Assembly: GCF_037392515.1 (NCBI RefSeq) | Contig: NW_027133893.1 | Span: forward strand, 186,001-250,000 | DNA: 64,000 bases | Reading direction: 5' to 3' | Source: Haliotis asinina | Taxonomy: Eukaryota; Mollusca; Gastropoda; Lepetellida; Haliotidae | Shown: piece by piece, positions 43,931-55,828 of the stretch | Layout: each line of letters starts with the position of its first letter | Position numbering within the stretch: the first letter of the stretch is position 1 | The notes under the pieces: generated by a model | What the model was told of the DNA's origin: nothing | The model's input: the letters and a program-made list of their open reading frames with translations, nothing else | The model's database searches: none | Position numbers and translations under genes: made by a program

Positions 43931-45689
43931 GTTCCACTGTATAATATGATTGGAATAAACTATCCTTTGGGGGATTTATTGGGGATCTACCCCGCACTCT
44001 CTTGGAGGGCGACAAGCTATGTGCCCTAGAATGGACGTTTTCAGAAACGTCCATGTCTTCAAGAGATCCGTATTTATTGAACAATTGAATTTTGTTCTGT
44101 GACCCTTTAGGAGCTCTGCCACATTTGTTGTTTTGAAGCATCAGGCTTTGGCTTTGGTTTACTTTTCACCGTTTGTTGACTATCAGCTATCGATTGAGAC
44201 TTTGAGTGTGACTGAGATGATGATTTGTGATCAGAAGAAGACTTTGATGTACTAGGAAGTGATTCTTCAGTCTGTGACGATATATCAAGTCTTTGAAGGG
44301 CATTTAGAAGTGAAATGCATAAGAATGAAGATTTTATGGATATCGACTTCTTTATATGAGAACACAACGTTTCGGAGTTAATGCTTACTCCTTCATCAGG
44401 TGATTGAGAATGGGGTACAGAGCTATATTTATATGTACAGGTAAAACAATAACTAAGTAACAAGTGGAATGAACAAGTAAGGACGATGTACAAGCTTGGG
44501 GATAAGGATGGAAGCCAGTGGTGATACATTACGCATGATTGGAGGATGTTTTCATAACACATGATGATATAGCAGGGTACAAAAGCTGTGGAGAATCGCA
44601 ATTTACCCAAGTCAAGGTAGTTTGGCAGCCTGTGGTTGATGTTGTTTTAGAGCTAGACCCCGATGATGTTTTGGCTACTGCAGCATGACTGTCTTGAAGA
44701 TCAGATCTCTTTACCAGTTTTTTGGCCTCGGAAAAAGAGATATGTTGAGTGAATTTTATTTCATTGATCTCCATTTGCTCTTTCCAAACAGGACAGTGTT
44801 TTGAAAATGATGAGTGTTCCCCGTTACAGTGACATTACTGTCACAATCTTCTTTTGTGTGTGTCTTTTCACTGCAGTGAGCACACACAACAGATAATGTG
44901 CAAGTATTTACACCGTGCCCAAACTTTTGACATTTGAAACACCTAAGAGGGTTAGGAATGTATGTCTCAACATTGAGGTTACAATAACCTGCCTTTAGTG
45001 ATTTTGGTGCAGTAGGTAGAGAAAAGGAAAACAGATAGGTGTTAGTTTGAATGGTTGTGCCATTTTGTCGGGATGAGAAACGTTTTACATTAAGTACACC
45101 CTGATCCTTCATTTCAGAGACGATATCTAGTTCTGACATGTCGGCCAGCATTCGCTAACGATCTCTCACAATCCCCTTGCTCATATTGAGGGTCTTGTGA
45201 GCTGAGACAGTAACGGAAATGCCAACAAAAGTTAATTGACTGTTGTCTTTTGGCACATTCGATCAACAGTGCACCAGAACGCAATCTTCTAATACTCTTC
45301 ACATCGCCGGCAATGCCTTGGATACCTTTAGACACAGCAAAAGGGTTCAATTTTAATGATGTCAAATCATTTGTCTCCATGACAACAAATCGTGGCCAGT
45401 AATCAATTGGTTTGGACAGTCTGAGGTCATTTTCAAGAGGACGTTTAGTCTTTTTGTTTGGGGTTTTGTAAGGAATGGTTTGTGTTTTAGATTTCATCAT
45501 CCAAGCTCCCCACCCACCACGGAGTATCACAAGGACAATGCTAAAAACAAGTGGGTCTCCAACTTGCAGCACCAAGGATACTCGGATGATATACTCCAGT
45601 AGAAGAGTTACAATAAACAAATCCACCAGATTGGCCCATGAGCCACCGCCTTCTGGCATGAGACTCCAGGCAAAAGTGCATAACATCAT
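43931..45689 (-). pseudogene. LINE ORF1 (gag-like, CCHC), decayed
   Basis: From 45,689 down: WPRFVVMETNDLTSLKLNPFAVSKGIQGIAGDVKSIRRLRSGALLIEC (RNA-binding N-terminal part, compared as short blocks with the plus copy), DQGVLNVKRFSSRQNGT and NPLRCFKCQKFGHGVNTC with further CCHC-like Cys/His. Then a Ser/Lys-rich tail ends GSLEDMDVSENVHS..LSPSKRVRGRSP. Frameshifts occur at about 45,130 and 44,770, and an unrelated insert with a hammerhead-like core occupies about 44,320-44,590. Confidence 0.8.
44370..44399 (-). ncRNA. Hammerhead-ribozyme-like core in an insert
   Basis: The minus strand reads CTGATGA, then a perfect 5-bp stem GGAGT/ACTCC closing an AAGCATTA loop, then GAAAC. These are the two conserved hammerhead strands around stem II. 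CAC before CTGATGA can pair with GTG shortly after GAAAC. I cannot identify a convincing cleavage triplet or a full third stem. Such motifs are known in Penelope-like elements and related repeats. It lies in an approximately 270-bp insert (about 44,320-44,590) within the decayed LINE ORF1. Confidence 0.4.
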
Positions 45690-46106
45690 AGTTTAAACTG
45701 TAAACATCTTATGGGAACAATTGTGCCAAGACCAAAGGTTAACATTTTCAAATCAAATTTGGGTGATGATAAATAAATAAAAATCCACACACAGGGCTTG
45801 GCGTGACCAGTCGATTGATAGAATCGGGCCGATTCTACCACCCGTCTAGGTGAAGTAAGGGCCGATGTGGTGTGTTGAGCAATAGGGGCAAAATGGGTCA
45901 GCCTCCTACTGCCCTCAACCACCAGACTACCGTCCTCCACTGACACGGGACGCAACCCACGGCAAACAGGTTGCCCAATTTGGTCGCCTCTTACGACCAG
46001 CAATGGGGTGCTGTGGACACATTCTGTCCCGGGTCCACACGGGAGAAGAGCACTTAGCATTACCCAGCACCCACCACTGGGTGGTGGAGGTGGCTCTTCA
46101 CGGGTG

Positions 46107-47060
46107 CCAGGACCACAGATCAACTGTGCGACTGTCATACCACTTCAACGCAATCACACCTGTACTGAACGCCACTTTAGCGTCCATACAAATATGTCTC
46201 TGTCGGCACGTTCAGCTTTTGGTGTGTAGAAAAACTGGGTTAAATTCTATCCTAAGTACGGGGCATGGGGGTGCATAGATGTATATTTCATCATTACATA
46301 CCACGTATAGAGTAGTTGTGTATCGGTTGGTCTTGTAGCACATTGCTTCACTTGCCTCTGTCACAGGATAACTTTCGGGGTCACTGTTCAGCGCTAGATA
46401 CATTGGGAAGGCCACGTGGTTGGTGCTAAATATGTTGGGTAGGCTCTAACTAGCGGAGACATTCGTGATCAGTAGGTGAACTTTGACCCATGTCAGAGGT
46501 CGTTCTATCGGGTAAAATTGCCCTTCAGATCCTGTTTCAGGGTCACCCCCCCCCCCCCCCCCCGCCCCCCGTTTAAAGAGTGGATCATTAAACTGTAGAC
46601 TAGGCCATGTATTGTTAGGTTTCTTCTATTAGTGTAAGGTAGGGTTGGGCGAAAATTAGGAGTAGGAGGATTTATAGCTTTTGGGTAACGTTTGTATAAG
46701 AACAGGGTTGGTTTAGGGGTCGCTTAAAAGTACAAGTTTAACTGATCTAGAATCAACCAGTTGATGCGATAGTGTGTCATTTATCAGTTGTTAAGTTTTT
46801 GTTTGTATTTTCTACGTATTCTGTTTTGTAATAAATTATTGTCAGTTGTTTACTTGTTTCTGATATTTTCCCTACTTGCCCGATTAACAAACTGGTTCCT
46901 GAGTTTGAAAGTAGAGAACATATCAGCCTGAAACCCTACATTTTAAAAATACACGCAGCGAAGGTTGATTAACATCTAGTTCCTATCTAATTATTTCTCA
47001 AACTCAGCTGTCACTGGGCGAAGGTAACGCACATCAAAACCACGCCTATTACAGATGCAT
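46107..47060. other. Inter-element spacer with poly-C tract
   Basis: No gene recognised. A C18-type homopolymer, interrupted by one G, lies at 46,547-46,570. A single copy of the 47-bp repeat word (AAATATGTCTCTGTCGGCAC) lies at 46,190, some 900 bp from the tandem array of the same word. Confidence 0.5.
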
Positions 47061-47066
47061 TGGAAT

Positions 47067-47325
47067 AACAAATATGTCTCTGTCAGCACGTTCATCTTTT
47101 GATGTATTGTTATAACAAATATGTCTCTGTCAGCACGTTCATCTTTTGATGTATTGTTATAACAAATATGTCTCTGTCAGCACGTTCATCTTTTGATGTA
47201 TTGTTATAACAAATATGTCTCTGTCAGCACGTTCATCTTTTGATGTATTGTTATAACAAATATGTCTCTGTCAGCACGTTCATCTTTTGATGCATTGTTA
47301 TAACAAATATGTCCCTGTCATGACA
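47067..47325. repeat. 47-bp tandem repeat, ~5.5 copies
   Basis: The unit is AACAAATATGTCTCTGTCAG followed by CACGTTCATCTTTTGATGTA and TTGTTAT. Copies are almost identical; the last has GTCCCTGTCATG. High identity suggests recent amplification. Confidence 0.95.
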
Positions 47326-47329
47326 CTCG

Positions 47330-48121
47330 AGAAGCAGGAACAATTTTTGTTTATTAAAATGTTAAAACCTGCATTGAGAATGCAACACCAATCACAATCC
47401 ACTGCTTGTTTGACTGGCATTCTTACAATACATCATTACAGACACAGATTTGTTGTTGATGTATAGAGGGGACTAAGTTCCATGTTTATTCCAATGCCGC
47501 TATCAAGATAATGGTTACTACAAGCAAATAAAAGGAAGCATATATGTATAGTATCAAGCACCAAACTAACAACAGGTAATTTAGCAAGGAGCACATCGTC
47601 AGATGGGGCCAACAGAAAGCGTGAAATAAATCAACTCCACTATGACAAAGTTAAAACCCACTCCATTGTCCAGATGATGGACTCAATCAACATTCAGTAG
47701 GCTTGTTTATCGTGAATGATGTACATGAAACTGCTGCTCTATGCAATAAACAAGGAGTTGTTAGTGGTATGTTTTGTTGTGTAGTATCCCCATACTGTTT
47801 ACTGCAGTATACCTGAGATTATAAGTGCTTCAGTTTGTAAATGACCAATCTTTTGATGTTGATTCAAGTTCAGCTTTAGTACACTTCTATGTAACAAATT
47901 GATCTCAGATTAAAACATCTCATTCCAAATTCATGTAATCCTATTTCAGGTACTAAGAAATGATGATATTTTACATATTAGATAAAAAAATCTGTCAGTA
48001 CTAGTTTGACATGTTTGGTCGCAGGTTAACTAACATAGTGATTATATACTGGACAAAATAAGTTAGGGATATTGGTATTTTTATGATTGATAGAGGCAGT
48101 CTTACCTGACTTAAATCACTC
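47330..48121. other. Unique AT-rich sequence, no gene recognised
   Basis: No coding or RNA feature supported. Its right end holds the target site of the plus-strand LINE. Confidence 0.4.
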
Positions 48122-48777
48122 ATTAATTAACAAAACGGCACCCGTGGCGAGCCACCTCCTCGTGGTGGGTGCTGGGTAACGCTAAGTGCTCGCCAACCCC
48201 CCGTTGTGGACCCGGGGGTATATTTGGTCCACCAACCCGTTTGCCGTGGGTTGCGGCCCTGTGTCGGTGGAGAAGGGGATCCTGGTGGTTGAGGGCATAG
48301 GAGCAGGACCAGTGTTCCTATTGCTCAACACACCACTTTGGCCCTGACTTCACCTAGACGGGTGGTAGAATGGGCCCGGTTCTATCAATCGGCTGGTCAC
48401 GCCAGGCCCTGTGCATGGGGATTATTTTTGCACATTTTCATTGTACTGTTGGGTCTTGGGTCTTGTTCAAAGTCAGATTTTATTTCTCTGCATCGAGGAA
48501 ATTGCCTAGAGTCCTATGCCAGAAGGCGGTGGCTCATGGGCCAATCTGGTGATGTTGACCGCTGAATTCTATATGTCTTTGGATTATTGTTATGGGCCGA
48601 ACCAGCCTGACAACTAATCTTTTGGACAAATATAGCTATTCATGTCATATTTACTGGAGTATACCACCCCTGTATCCCTGGTGTTAGCATCCTGGAGATC
48701 CGGTGCAAATTGACACCGTCCTTGTTGACACTCCATGGTGGGTGGGGAGCAGGGGTGCTGAATTCGTATGTTATACC

Positions 48778-49949
48778 ATGTCTCAATACAATTCACCTGG
48801 TTCCTGCAAAGCAACTAAACGCAGACATGTAGATGTGCTCTCGTCTGATGAGGAGGTAGCTCCAGATATTTCTGATTCTTGGCCACGGTTTATCACAATT
48901 GAATCAGTTGACGGAAGTCATTTAAAACTAAACCCGTTTGCTATCTCACTGGGCATTAGAGGTATCTGTGGAGATGTTAAGAATGTCACACGACTACGGA
49001 CTGGTGCCTTACTAGTGGAGTGTTTGAGGAAACAACAATCAGTCAATCTGTTGGGTTTACAACAATTTGTTAATACTCCCGTTGTTGTTTCAGTGCACAA
49101 GACACTGAACACGAGCAGAGGCATTGTGAGAGATGTTGCTCGCTGTCTTTCTGATATGAGCGAGGAGGAAATTGCTGTTGAATTAAAATCTCAAGGAGTC
49201 ACACATGTAAAACGTTTTTCCAGAAAAGCACAAGATGGTGTCTTTGTTAGAACCAACACCTATCTTTTCACTTTTTCTCAACCTGTAATACCTAAATCAC
49301 TAAAGGCTGGATATTTCAACATCGGGGTGGAGGTTTATGTACCAAATCCACTCCGATGTTTTAAGTGTCAAAAGTTTGGTCATGGTGCTAAGTTCTGCCG
49401 TAGCAAGATGGTAGTATGCTGCCGTTGCACTGGAGCCCATGATAGCTCTGAGTGCACAAATGACCTCAAATGTGCTAACTGCAATGGTGATCACATGGCG
49501 TCTTCTAAATCCTGTCCATCGTTTGAATTTGAAGCCCAAATCTTAAGAATTAAGCACACAAACAACAAAAAAAACTAGTACCATCTCCTGCTCAAACATA
49601 TGTAAAAACATATTCCGCAGCAATTGCATCCTCCACTCGAGTTTGTAAGATATCTCAGAAAAGTAATATGAAATCAACCACTTCACAAACAGACAATCCT
49701 ACTCGTGATGTACCATCTCACTCCATGGAAAGTACACATACCGATGATGCAACTTTAACTAGAAAAGAGAAAAAGAAAGTACAGAAAAGACGAAAGGCGC
49801 TCACTAACGTGGAGACGCCCACTCAAATTCTTGCATCTGTTGAGGTTCATAACTCGTATGAACCTCTGGAGATAGACGTTCCTCCTTCACAACCAGTTCA
49901 TAGGAGTGAACACTCCTCCCAATCACGATCTCCAGTTAAGCCTCCATGA
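48778..49949 (+). pseudogene. LINE ORF1, gag-like RNA-binding protein, one frameshift
   Basis: Starts ATG 48,778 (MSQYNSPGSC). Residues ~35-185 form an RNA-binding part (PRFITIESVDGSHLKLNPFA, VTRLRTGALLVECLRKQQS, GVTHVKRFSRKAQDG). Residues ~185-250 hold CCHC-type knuckles (LRCFKCQKFGHGAKFC, CCRCTGAHDSSEC, CANCNGDH..SKSC). The frame stops at 49,578 just after an A-rich run (AACAAAAAAAACT), and the tail continues in another frame from about 49,600 to TGA 49,949. Slippage at the A run, or a fixed indel, explains the break. The tail's stop overlaps the ORF2 start as ATGA. Confidence 0.85.
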
Positions 49950-52900
49950 ACACTTCCAATACTATTATTCAATGGAATTGTAGGGGACTGAAGAACAATT
50001 TTAATGATATGCATTTACTTATACAAGATTTTAAGCCTTCGGCATTTTGTTTACAAGAAACATATTTTAAAGAAAACGATCACATCGATATACGACAGTA
50101 TACTCCGTATCACTGCTTTTCTCCTCCTGGGCCGAAAGCAACTGGGGGTTCTTCAGTATTAGTGAGACAGGGCACCATTCACAGTCCTGTTCCTCTAAAT
50201 ACCCATCTTCAATCCGTTGCTGTCCGTGTAACGATGCACATTGTTTTTACATTGTGCTCTCTCTATCTTCCTCCTTCCTTTTCTGTGCAGCCTGGCGATC
50301 TGCAGGCACTTTATGACCAACTTCCTAAGCCCTGTATCATCATGGGCGATATGAATGGACACAATCCCTTGTGGGGAGGTACACATACAAACAGCAAAGG
50401 TAACATACTAGAACATTTTATTTCTGCCAACAATATCCAACACTTATTTACATCCTGGTACAGGAACATATTCTTCCCTTGACTTATCAATTACTGACTC
50501 TACTCTGCTGGGTGAGTTTGAATGGTCAGTCCATGACGACTTGTGTGGAAGTGACCATTTTCCAACTATTCTTAAAGCTATATGTCCATCTGACGTCCCT
50601 CCTTTGTCACGAAGGAACTTTACCAAAGCTGACTGGCTTTTGTTTGAATCACTTTCATCTAACAGATTGAAGCCTGAACTGTTTATGGGAGTTCCTGACC
50701 CCGTCCAACTCTTTTCTGATGAACTGAACAAAATAGCCGATGACTGCATTCCAAAGTCCTCTACAATTCTACACATACGAAAACCATGGTTCAACAACGA
50801 CTGCAAACAGGCTAGGAAGGCACGGAAAAAGGCTGAGCATTATTTCCGTCGCCACCCTATGGTCCATAATTTGAACAAATTCAAAATATTAAATGCAAAT
50901 GCACGACGTATCTTCAAACAAAACAAACGTCAATCTTGGCGAAACTATGTGTCGAAAATCAATTCGCGTACGCCGATATCAAAAGTATGGAACATGATCC
51001 AGAGAATCAAGGGCAAGGGCTCACAATCTAGCATTAAACATCTTAAAGACGGAGACCAAATATTAACTAGTAAATCTGACATTGCAAATAAACTTGGAGA
51101 AACTTTGGCCAGACACTCTTCCTCGTCGAATTATGTACCCCGGTTTCAAAAGTATAAAAACCAACAAGAAAGGACACCTATCAATTTCACTTCAGATAAT
51201 GGGGAAGATTACAATGAAGTATTTTCGATCCATGAGCTTCGTACTGCTCTTGACCAGGCTCATGATACTGCTACAGGAGCTGATAACGTGCATTATCAAC
51301 TCCTGAAGCACTTACCAGAATCATGTTTAGAAACGCTCTTAAACATTTTTGATGATATTTGGACGTCTGGAAACTTTCCCTCGTCTTGGCGAGATGCTAT
51401 AATTGTTCCCATTCCCAAACCTGGACGTGATCATACTGATCCATCGAATTATAGACCAATTTCACTAACTAGCTGCGTTTGCAAGACCATGGAACGCATG
51501 ATAAATAATCGACTTGTTTGGTACTTGGAAACCAATAACCTAATAACAGATATACAGTGTGGTTTCCGTAAAAACAGAAGTACTATCGATCATTTGGTGC
51601 GTTTGGAGTCTTTTGTTAAGAATGCCATAATTAATAAACAACACGCAGTGTCAATCTTTTTCGATTTAGAAAAAGCATATGACACAACATGGAAACATGG
51701 GATTTTAAAAGATTTACATGATTTTGGATTACGAGGCCGTTTGCCTCAGTTTATTTCGAACTTTTTAAATGACAGACAGTTTCAAGTTCGAGTGGGTTCT
51801 ACCCTGTCTGACCATTATAGTCAGGATCAAGGTGTTCCGCAGGGTAGTATATTGTCTGTCACATTGTTTAGCATTAAGATCAATAGTTTATCCAAGGTTT
51901 TAAACGATTCAGTTGATGGATCACTTTTTGTGGATGATTTTAATATTTCTTGTCGTGGTAAAAATATGCATACCATTGAACGGCAACTGCAGTTATGTTT
52001 AAACAAAATAAATAAATGGTGTTTAGAAAATGGCTTTAAATTTTCAAAGTCCAAAACTAACTGCATACATTTTTGCCGCAAATACAAACCGCATAAAGAC
52101 CCTGAACTGTATTTAAACAATACACTTATCAAAGTTGTAAAGGAGGCCAAGTTTTTGGGTCTTATTTTCGACTCCCACTTGACGTTTTTGCCGCATATTA
52201 AATCATTTAAGGCCAACTGTCTGAAGGCACTAGATTTGTTAAAAGTTGTTTCAAATTCTAAATGGGGAGGAGATCAAACTACCCTGCTTAACTTATATAG
52301 ATCACTTATCCGTTCGAAACTAGATTACGGATCCATCATATATGGTGGAGCTTGTGAAAGCAACTTAACACTCCTAGACTCTATCCACCACCAAGGTCTA
52401 AGACTTTGTCTTGGGTCCTTTAGAACTTCTCCCGTTGACAGTCTCTACGTTGAGGCTGATGAACCATCTCTTGAGCAGCGCCGTATAAAGTTAACTTTAC
52501 AGTACATTACTAAATTATACTCTAATGAATCTAACCCTGCCTATAACTGTGTTTTCAATCCCCTTTATGAGGATTTATACAACAAAAAGTCTTCTCTTGT
52601 CCCGCCCCTAGGACATAGGATTAAACCATTTCTTTCTTCGGCCGGCATTGAGCTGGAAAACATAGCTCCATCCCGTCTTCTTTCTTCTCCTCCTTGGCAG
52701 TTGGTTAGACCTCAAGTCGACCTAACATTAACTTCATTTAAAAAATCAGAAACTAATGAATTACAATATAAACAAGAATATAATCAATTAAAAATTAAAT
52801 ATAGCAATTACAAACCCTTATTTACAGATGGTTCCAAAGACGGTGGTGCAGTAGCTTGTGCCACTGTCATTGGATCAAGAACAATATCTTCTCGAATTCC

Positions 52901-53607
52901 AAATAACAGTTCTATTTTTACTGCAGAAGCGAACGCCATATTAACAGCTCTCAAATATATTCAAAGACACCCTAAACATAACCAATATATTATCTTTTCC
53001 GACTCTCTTTCTTGCCTTCAGGCCATCAAAAATATTTCTTGTAAACATCCACTTTTAATAGAAATAATTGAATTAATTAATAATCTTGCTACTGGCCAAT
53101 ACGACATCGTCTTTTGTTGGTTACCAAGCCATGTAGGCATTTCTGGCAATACAATGACTGATCTTGCTGCCAAGGCAGCACTCAAGAAACCCGTGACTCC
53201 ACTTCTTATCCCATACTCTGATTATAAAGCTACAATCAGATCGTACATCCGAGACCTGATGCAAAAGAGGTGGGACACCCAAGTGGGTATGAATAAATTA
53301 CATGCAGTAAAACCTTATATTGGTTATACCCACTTGGGTTGTCAGTCCAGATTTGAGGAGGTCATTATGTCGTATTGGCCATACACGATATACTCATGAA
53401 TACCTTTTGAAAGGTGAGGATCCTCCGTTCTGCATCCCTTGTGATGAAAGAATCACAGTCAAGCATATCCTGCTTGACTGTGTAGAGTATTCCATCACAA
53501 GGGATCAGTATTTTAACTCACGAACTATGCAGGATCTTTTTACTCATACCAGCTCTCATTTAATTATTGCCTTCTTAAAAGAATTAGATTTGTTATCAGA
53601 ATTGTAA
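49946..53607 (+). pseudogene. LINE ORF2: APE endonuclease, RT, RNase H; two frame breaks
   Basis: ATG 49,946. Endonuclease: IIQWNCRGLK, FCLQETYFK, GGSSVLVRQG and IIMGDMNGHNPLW. An approximately 28-bp deletion at about 50,446 breaks the frame; the rest reads on to 53,399. RT has IVPIPKPGRDHTDPSNYRPI, ITDIQCGFRKNRST, FFDLEKAYDT, QGVPQGSILS and SLFVDDFNIS. RNase H has all four acidic positions (LFTDGSKDGG, TAEANAIL, IFSDSLSC, GNTMTDLAAK). A second frameshift at about 53,370 separates the C-terminal CRIGHTRYTHEYLL..CIPCDE..VKHILLDC zinc-type motif (to 53,607). Normal length is about 1,220 codons. The enzyme copies its RNA at a nicked target site. Confidence 0.9.
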
Positions 53608-54156
53608 ATAGATAAATATTTTATTATTGGTAGTCTAGATTAATAACTGAGATTGTTAGTGGCTGTGCCCTCGAGGGGGGTTAAAGTATTGTAAAATTAT
53701 TGTCCTCCTGAGAGGGTACGTAAGTCCAAAACATTCTATGTAAATTTAGTACGACCAAACTTTTAATCGTAGTATATTTGTTGTTTTTAATAATGGCTAA
53801 CTTTCAGTATAATCGCCAACGGCTGAGGGGATGGTGTAAATCCATCTGGGGTCCACGCAGGTAGCAAAGGTACTGTAAGTCCCCATGGCCCCTAGTATGG
53901 TGATCCACCTTCAGTTGTTGGCGATCTGCAGCCCGTGTTTTATGTTGTATTGTCCGAATAGTGGTAATTGTTTTAACTCTCCACACTAGTTTTAATTGTA
54001 AATGTGATGCTCTAGTAGTTTTACTGTCCTTTGACGACAGGATTTTATAATGTATACATATTTCATTTCAGTATCAAAATGTTCTCGTCACGATATGGCT
54101 GAAATATTGCCAATGTGACGTTAAGTATTAACTCACTCAATTAATTAACAAAACGG

Positions 54157-54900
54157 AAGGCTTTGTTGATTGGTGAGTCTTAACTACCTTGACTCACTCA
54201 TCAATTAACACTCGATTAGGTCCTGTGGCATACAAATAACAATTATTTACTTATATAACCCACCAGTTATCTCCCCTCGTGGACATTTGCAACATTTGAC
54301 ATTTTTTTAAATCTCATTTTTCTCAAATTGGAAATGTGTTGGAAACCTATTTCCAAAACTGTAAATGTCTTATAAACATCACCTTTGCAAGACATTTGCA
54401 TGCTTGTATAGCTGGACTTTTTAGGCAGTGGTAGATATGATGTTCTGAAGGAAAATCTCAGCTGACTCAGATACTCTGCACATTTCCCGCATCCTTTCCA
54501 CAACTGTAAAAATCAGCTTTCAGCATATATCTGTGTTCGGAAGAGAACTTGAAGGTGCAGATGTGGGCAACATGTCCTTTCTTAAAAAAAGACACGGTAA
54601 TGTTCGTAACAGATTATTCATGTTGCTTGCCAGTTTTACAGTCACGGCCGTCCTCGCTACACTTCTTAAAATATGTGCTCAAGGGGGAAGGGAGATAACT
54701 CTATCATAATAGTACTTTGCGTTAGAAACAATAAAGACAAACAGCGGGGATTGCGTTATTCGAAAAAAAACAAAAGATTTTTATACATACCCACCCCCAT
54801 GACAGAGTCAAAAGTGTGAGTACATATGATTACTTGTTACAAGAAAGTTTACTTATTACTTGAAATGTCTTTGTGATAATTTGGAAAGTACTTTAAAGTT
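54157..54900. other. AT-rich sequence, no gene recognised
   Basis: A 78-codon minus-strand frame at 54,267-54,503 shows no motif. Nothing else supportable. Confidence 0.4.
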
Positions 54901-54904
54901 ATTT

Positions 54905-55190
54905 ATCACAAACTGGTGTAGATTCTTCCAGGAGACACACTTTTGAAGCTGGCCTGGTGTATACTCCATGAGAGGTCTTTACTGTCACTGACCGGACACA
55001 CCCATTATCTCCAGGGCAAATCTTCAATACACACGCCATGTCCCACTGGCCCCGTGGTTTGTTCAGCTCCATCAGCATGATAAGTCACCTTCAGCGATGT
55101 TTGGAGACTCTTTGTTCCATTATTTGTCAAATCGTCAACATTGGCAGGTATTTTCTCCTCCCAACGCTTAACAAAATATTCTTTACACTG
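54905..55190 (-). pseudogene. Orphan BEL/Pao C-terminal domain (DUF5641-like)
   Basis: The minus strand encodes LNKPRGQWDMACVLKICPGDNGCVRSVTVKT followed by a GVYTRPASKVCLLEES block (given here in parts), the conserved end of BEL/Pao polyproteins beyond the integrase. Frame breaks occur upstream (around VDDLTNNGTKS). No other part of a BEL/Pao element is adjacent. It may be the relic of a second insertion; the BEL/Pao pol at 23.9 kb lacks exactly this domain. Confidence 0.65.
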
Positions 55191-55828
55191 ATGACTTCAA
55201 CAAACATGCATTGAAGCTTATAACACAAAATTGGCTTCTAGATCACTGGTGTACATTCATAACCAGCTATAATATTCTGAAAGGTCTGCATTTCCAAATA
55301 CTCACAGCAATCAGCACTATCTTACTATAGAAAAAAGCCAACGTATCCTAAAGTATTTGAACCTATTTCCGTGTTAAATATATGGCAAACTGTTGTGGCA
55401 CATTCAAGTTTGGTTTACACACACTAGTTATTCCAAAACTAGAAACAAATACGATAGAACGAAAATGTGCCTCTAACAATTACCTCCATTTCTATGGTCA
55501 TTTGAATGTATTTTATTGTGTGTGTAATCTAAGCCGGACAAACTGAATCTTTCAGGCTGCCCTTACAAGCACCGTGAACGTTGACACCTTATGCTACTCA
55601 GATAGCATAACTCAAAGTTTCTTAGTCATAACGATTTCTTTTTATAACTACCGTCAGACAGAGATCGTGTCTTAACATGAATGAGTGGAACATATTACAT
55701 AAAACCTCAAATTAACGTTAATTACACATTACTCTTTCCATGAGAGATATTCACTGAGAATGTATAAAATAAACACTTCATACACTGCTATATATGTTAT
55801 TGCTATATATGTTATTGTCTTCCGTCAT
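55191..55828. other. AT-rich sequence, no gene recognised
   Basis: No supportable feature. Confidence 0.4.

Larger units (their letters stand above)
36938..46106 (-). mobile_element. Full-length but decayed RNase H-type LINE, interrupted
   Basis: This is the minus-strand copy of the same family as the plus copy at 48.1 kb. The 5' end CACCCGTGAAGAGCC is at 46,106. ORF1 is gag-like with CCHC knuckles; ORF2 has APE endonuclease, RT, RNase H and a Cys/His end. The 3' end TATTAACTCACTCA is at 36,938. Without the LTR element inserted at 40,819-43,482 it is about 6.5 kb, a little longer than the plus copy because of an extra insert in ORF1. All frames are broken. No target-site duplication was found. 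RNase H after RT places it in the I/Nimb-like group, which is an inference. Confidence 0.9.
48139..54139 (+). mobile_element. Full-length RNase H-type LINE
   Basis: 6.0 kb flanked by a perfect 17-bp duplication. It begins CACCCGTGGCGAGCC with a GC-rich 5' UTR of about 640 bp, followed by ORF1, ORF2 and a 3' UTR containing GGGTACGTAAGTCC and GGTGATCCACCTTCAGTTG. It ends GTTAAGTATTAACTCACTCA without poly(A). The perfect duplication and few lesions show it is younger than the minus copy at 36.9-46.1 kb. Only a handful of frame-breaking changes separate it from coding capacity. Confidence 0.93.
48122..54156. repeat. 17-bp target-site duplication pair of the LINE
   Basis: ATTAATTAACAAAACGG occurs at 48,122-48,138 immediately before the LINE 5' end and again at 54,140-54,156 immediately after its 3' end, with no mismatch. 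It proves the limits of the insertion and indicates target-primed reverse transcription. Confidence 0.9.

Noticed and set aside
36938..46106. Target-site duplication of the minus-strand LINE
   Set aside because: TGTCATACCA occurs near both ends, but in inverted rather than direct orientation and not adjacent to the termini, so it is not a duplication.
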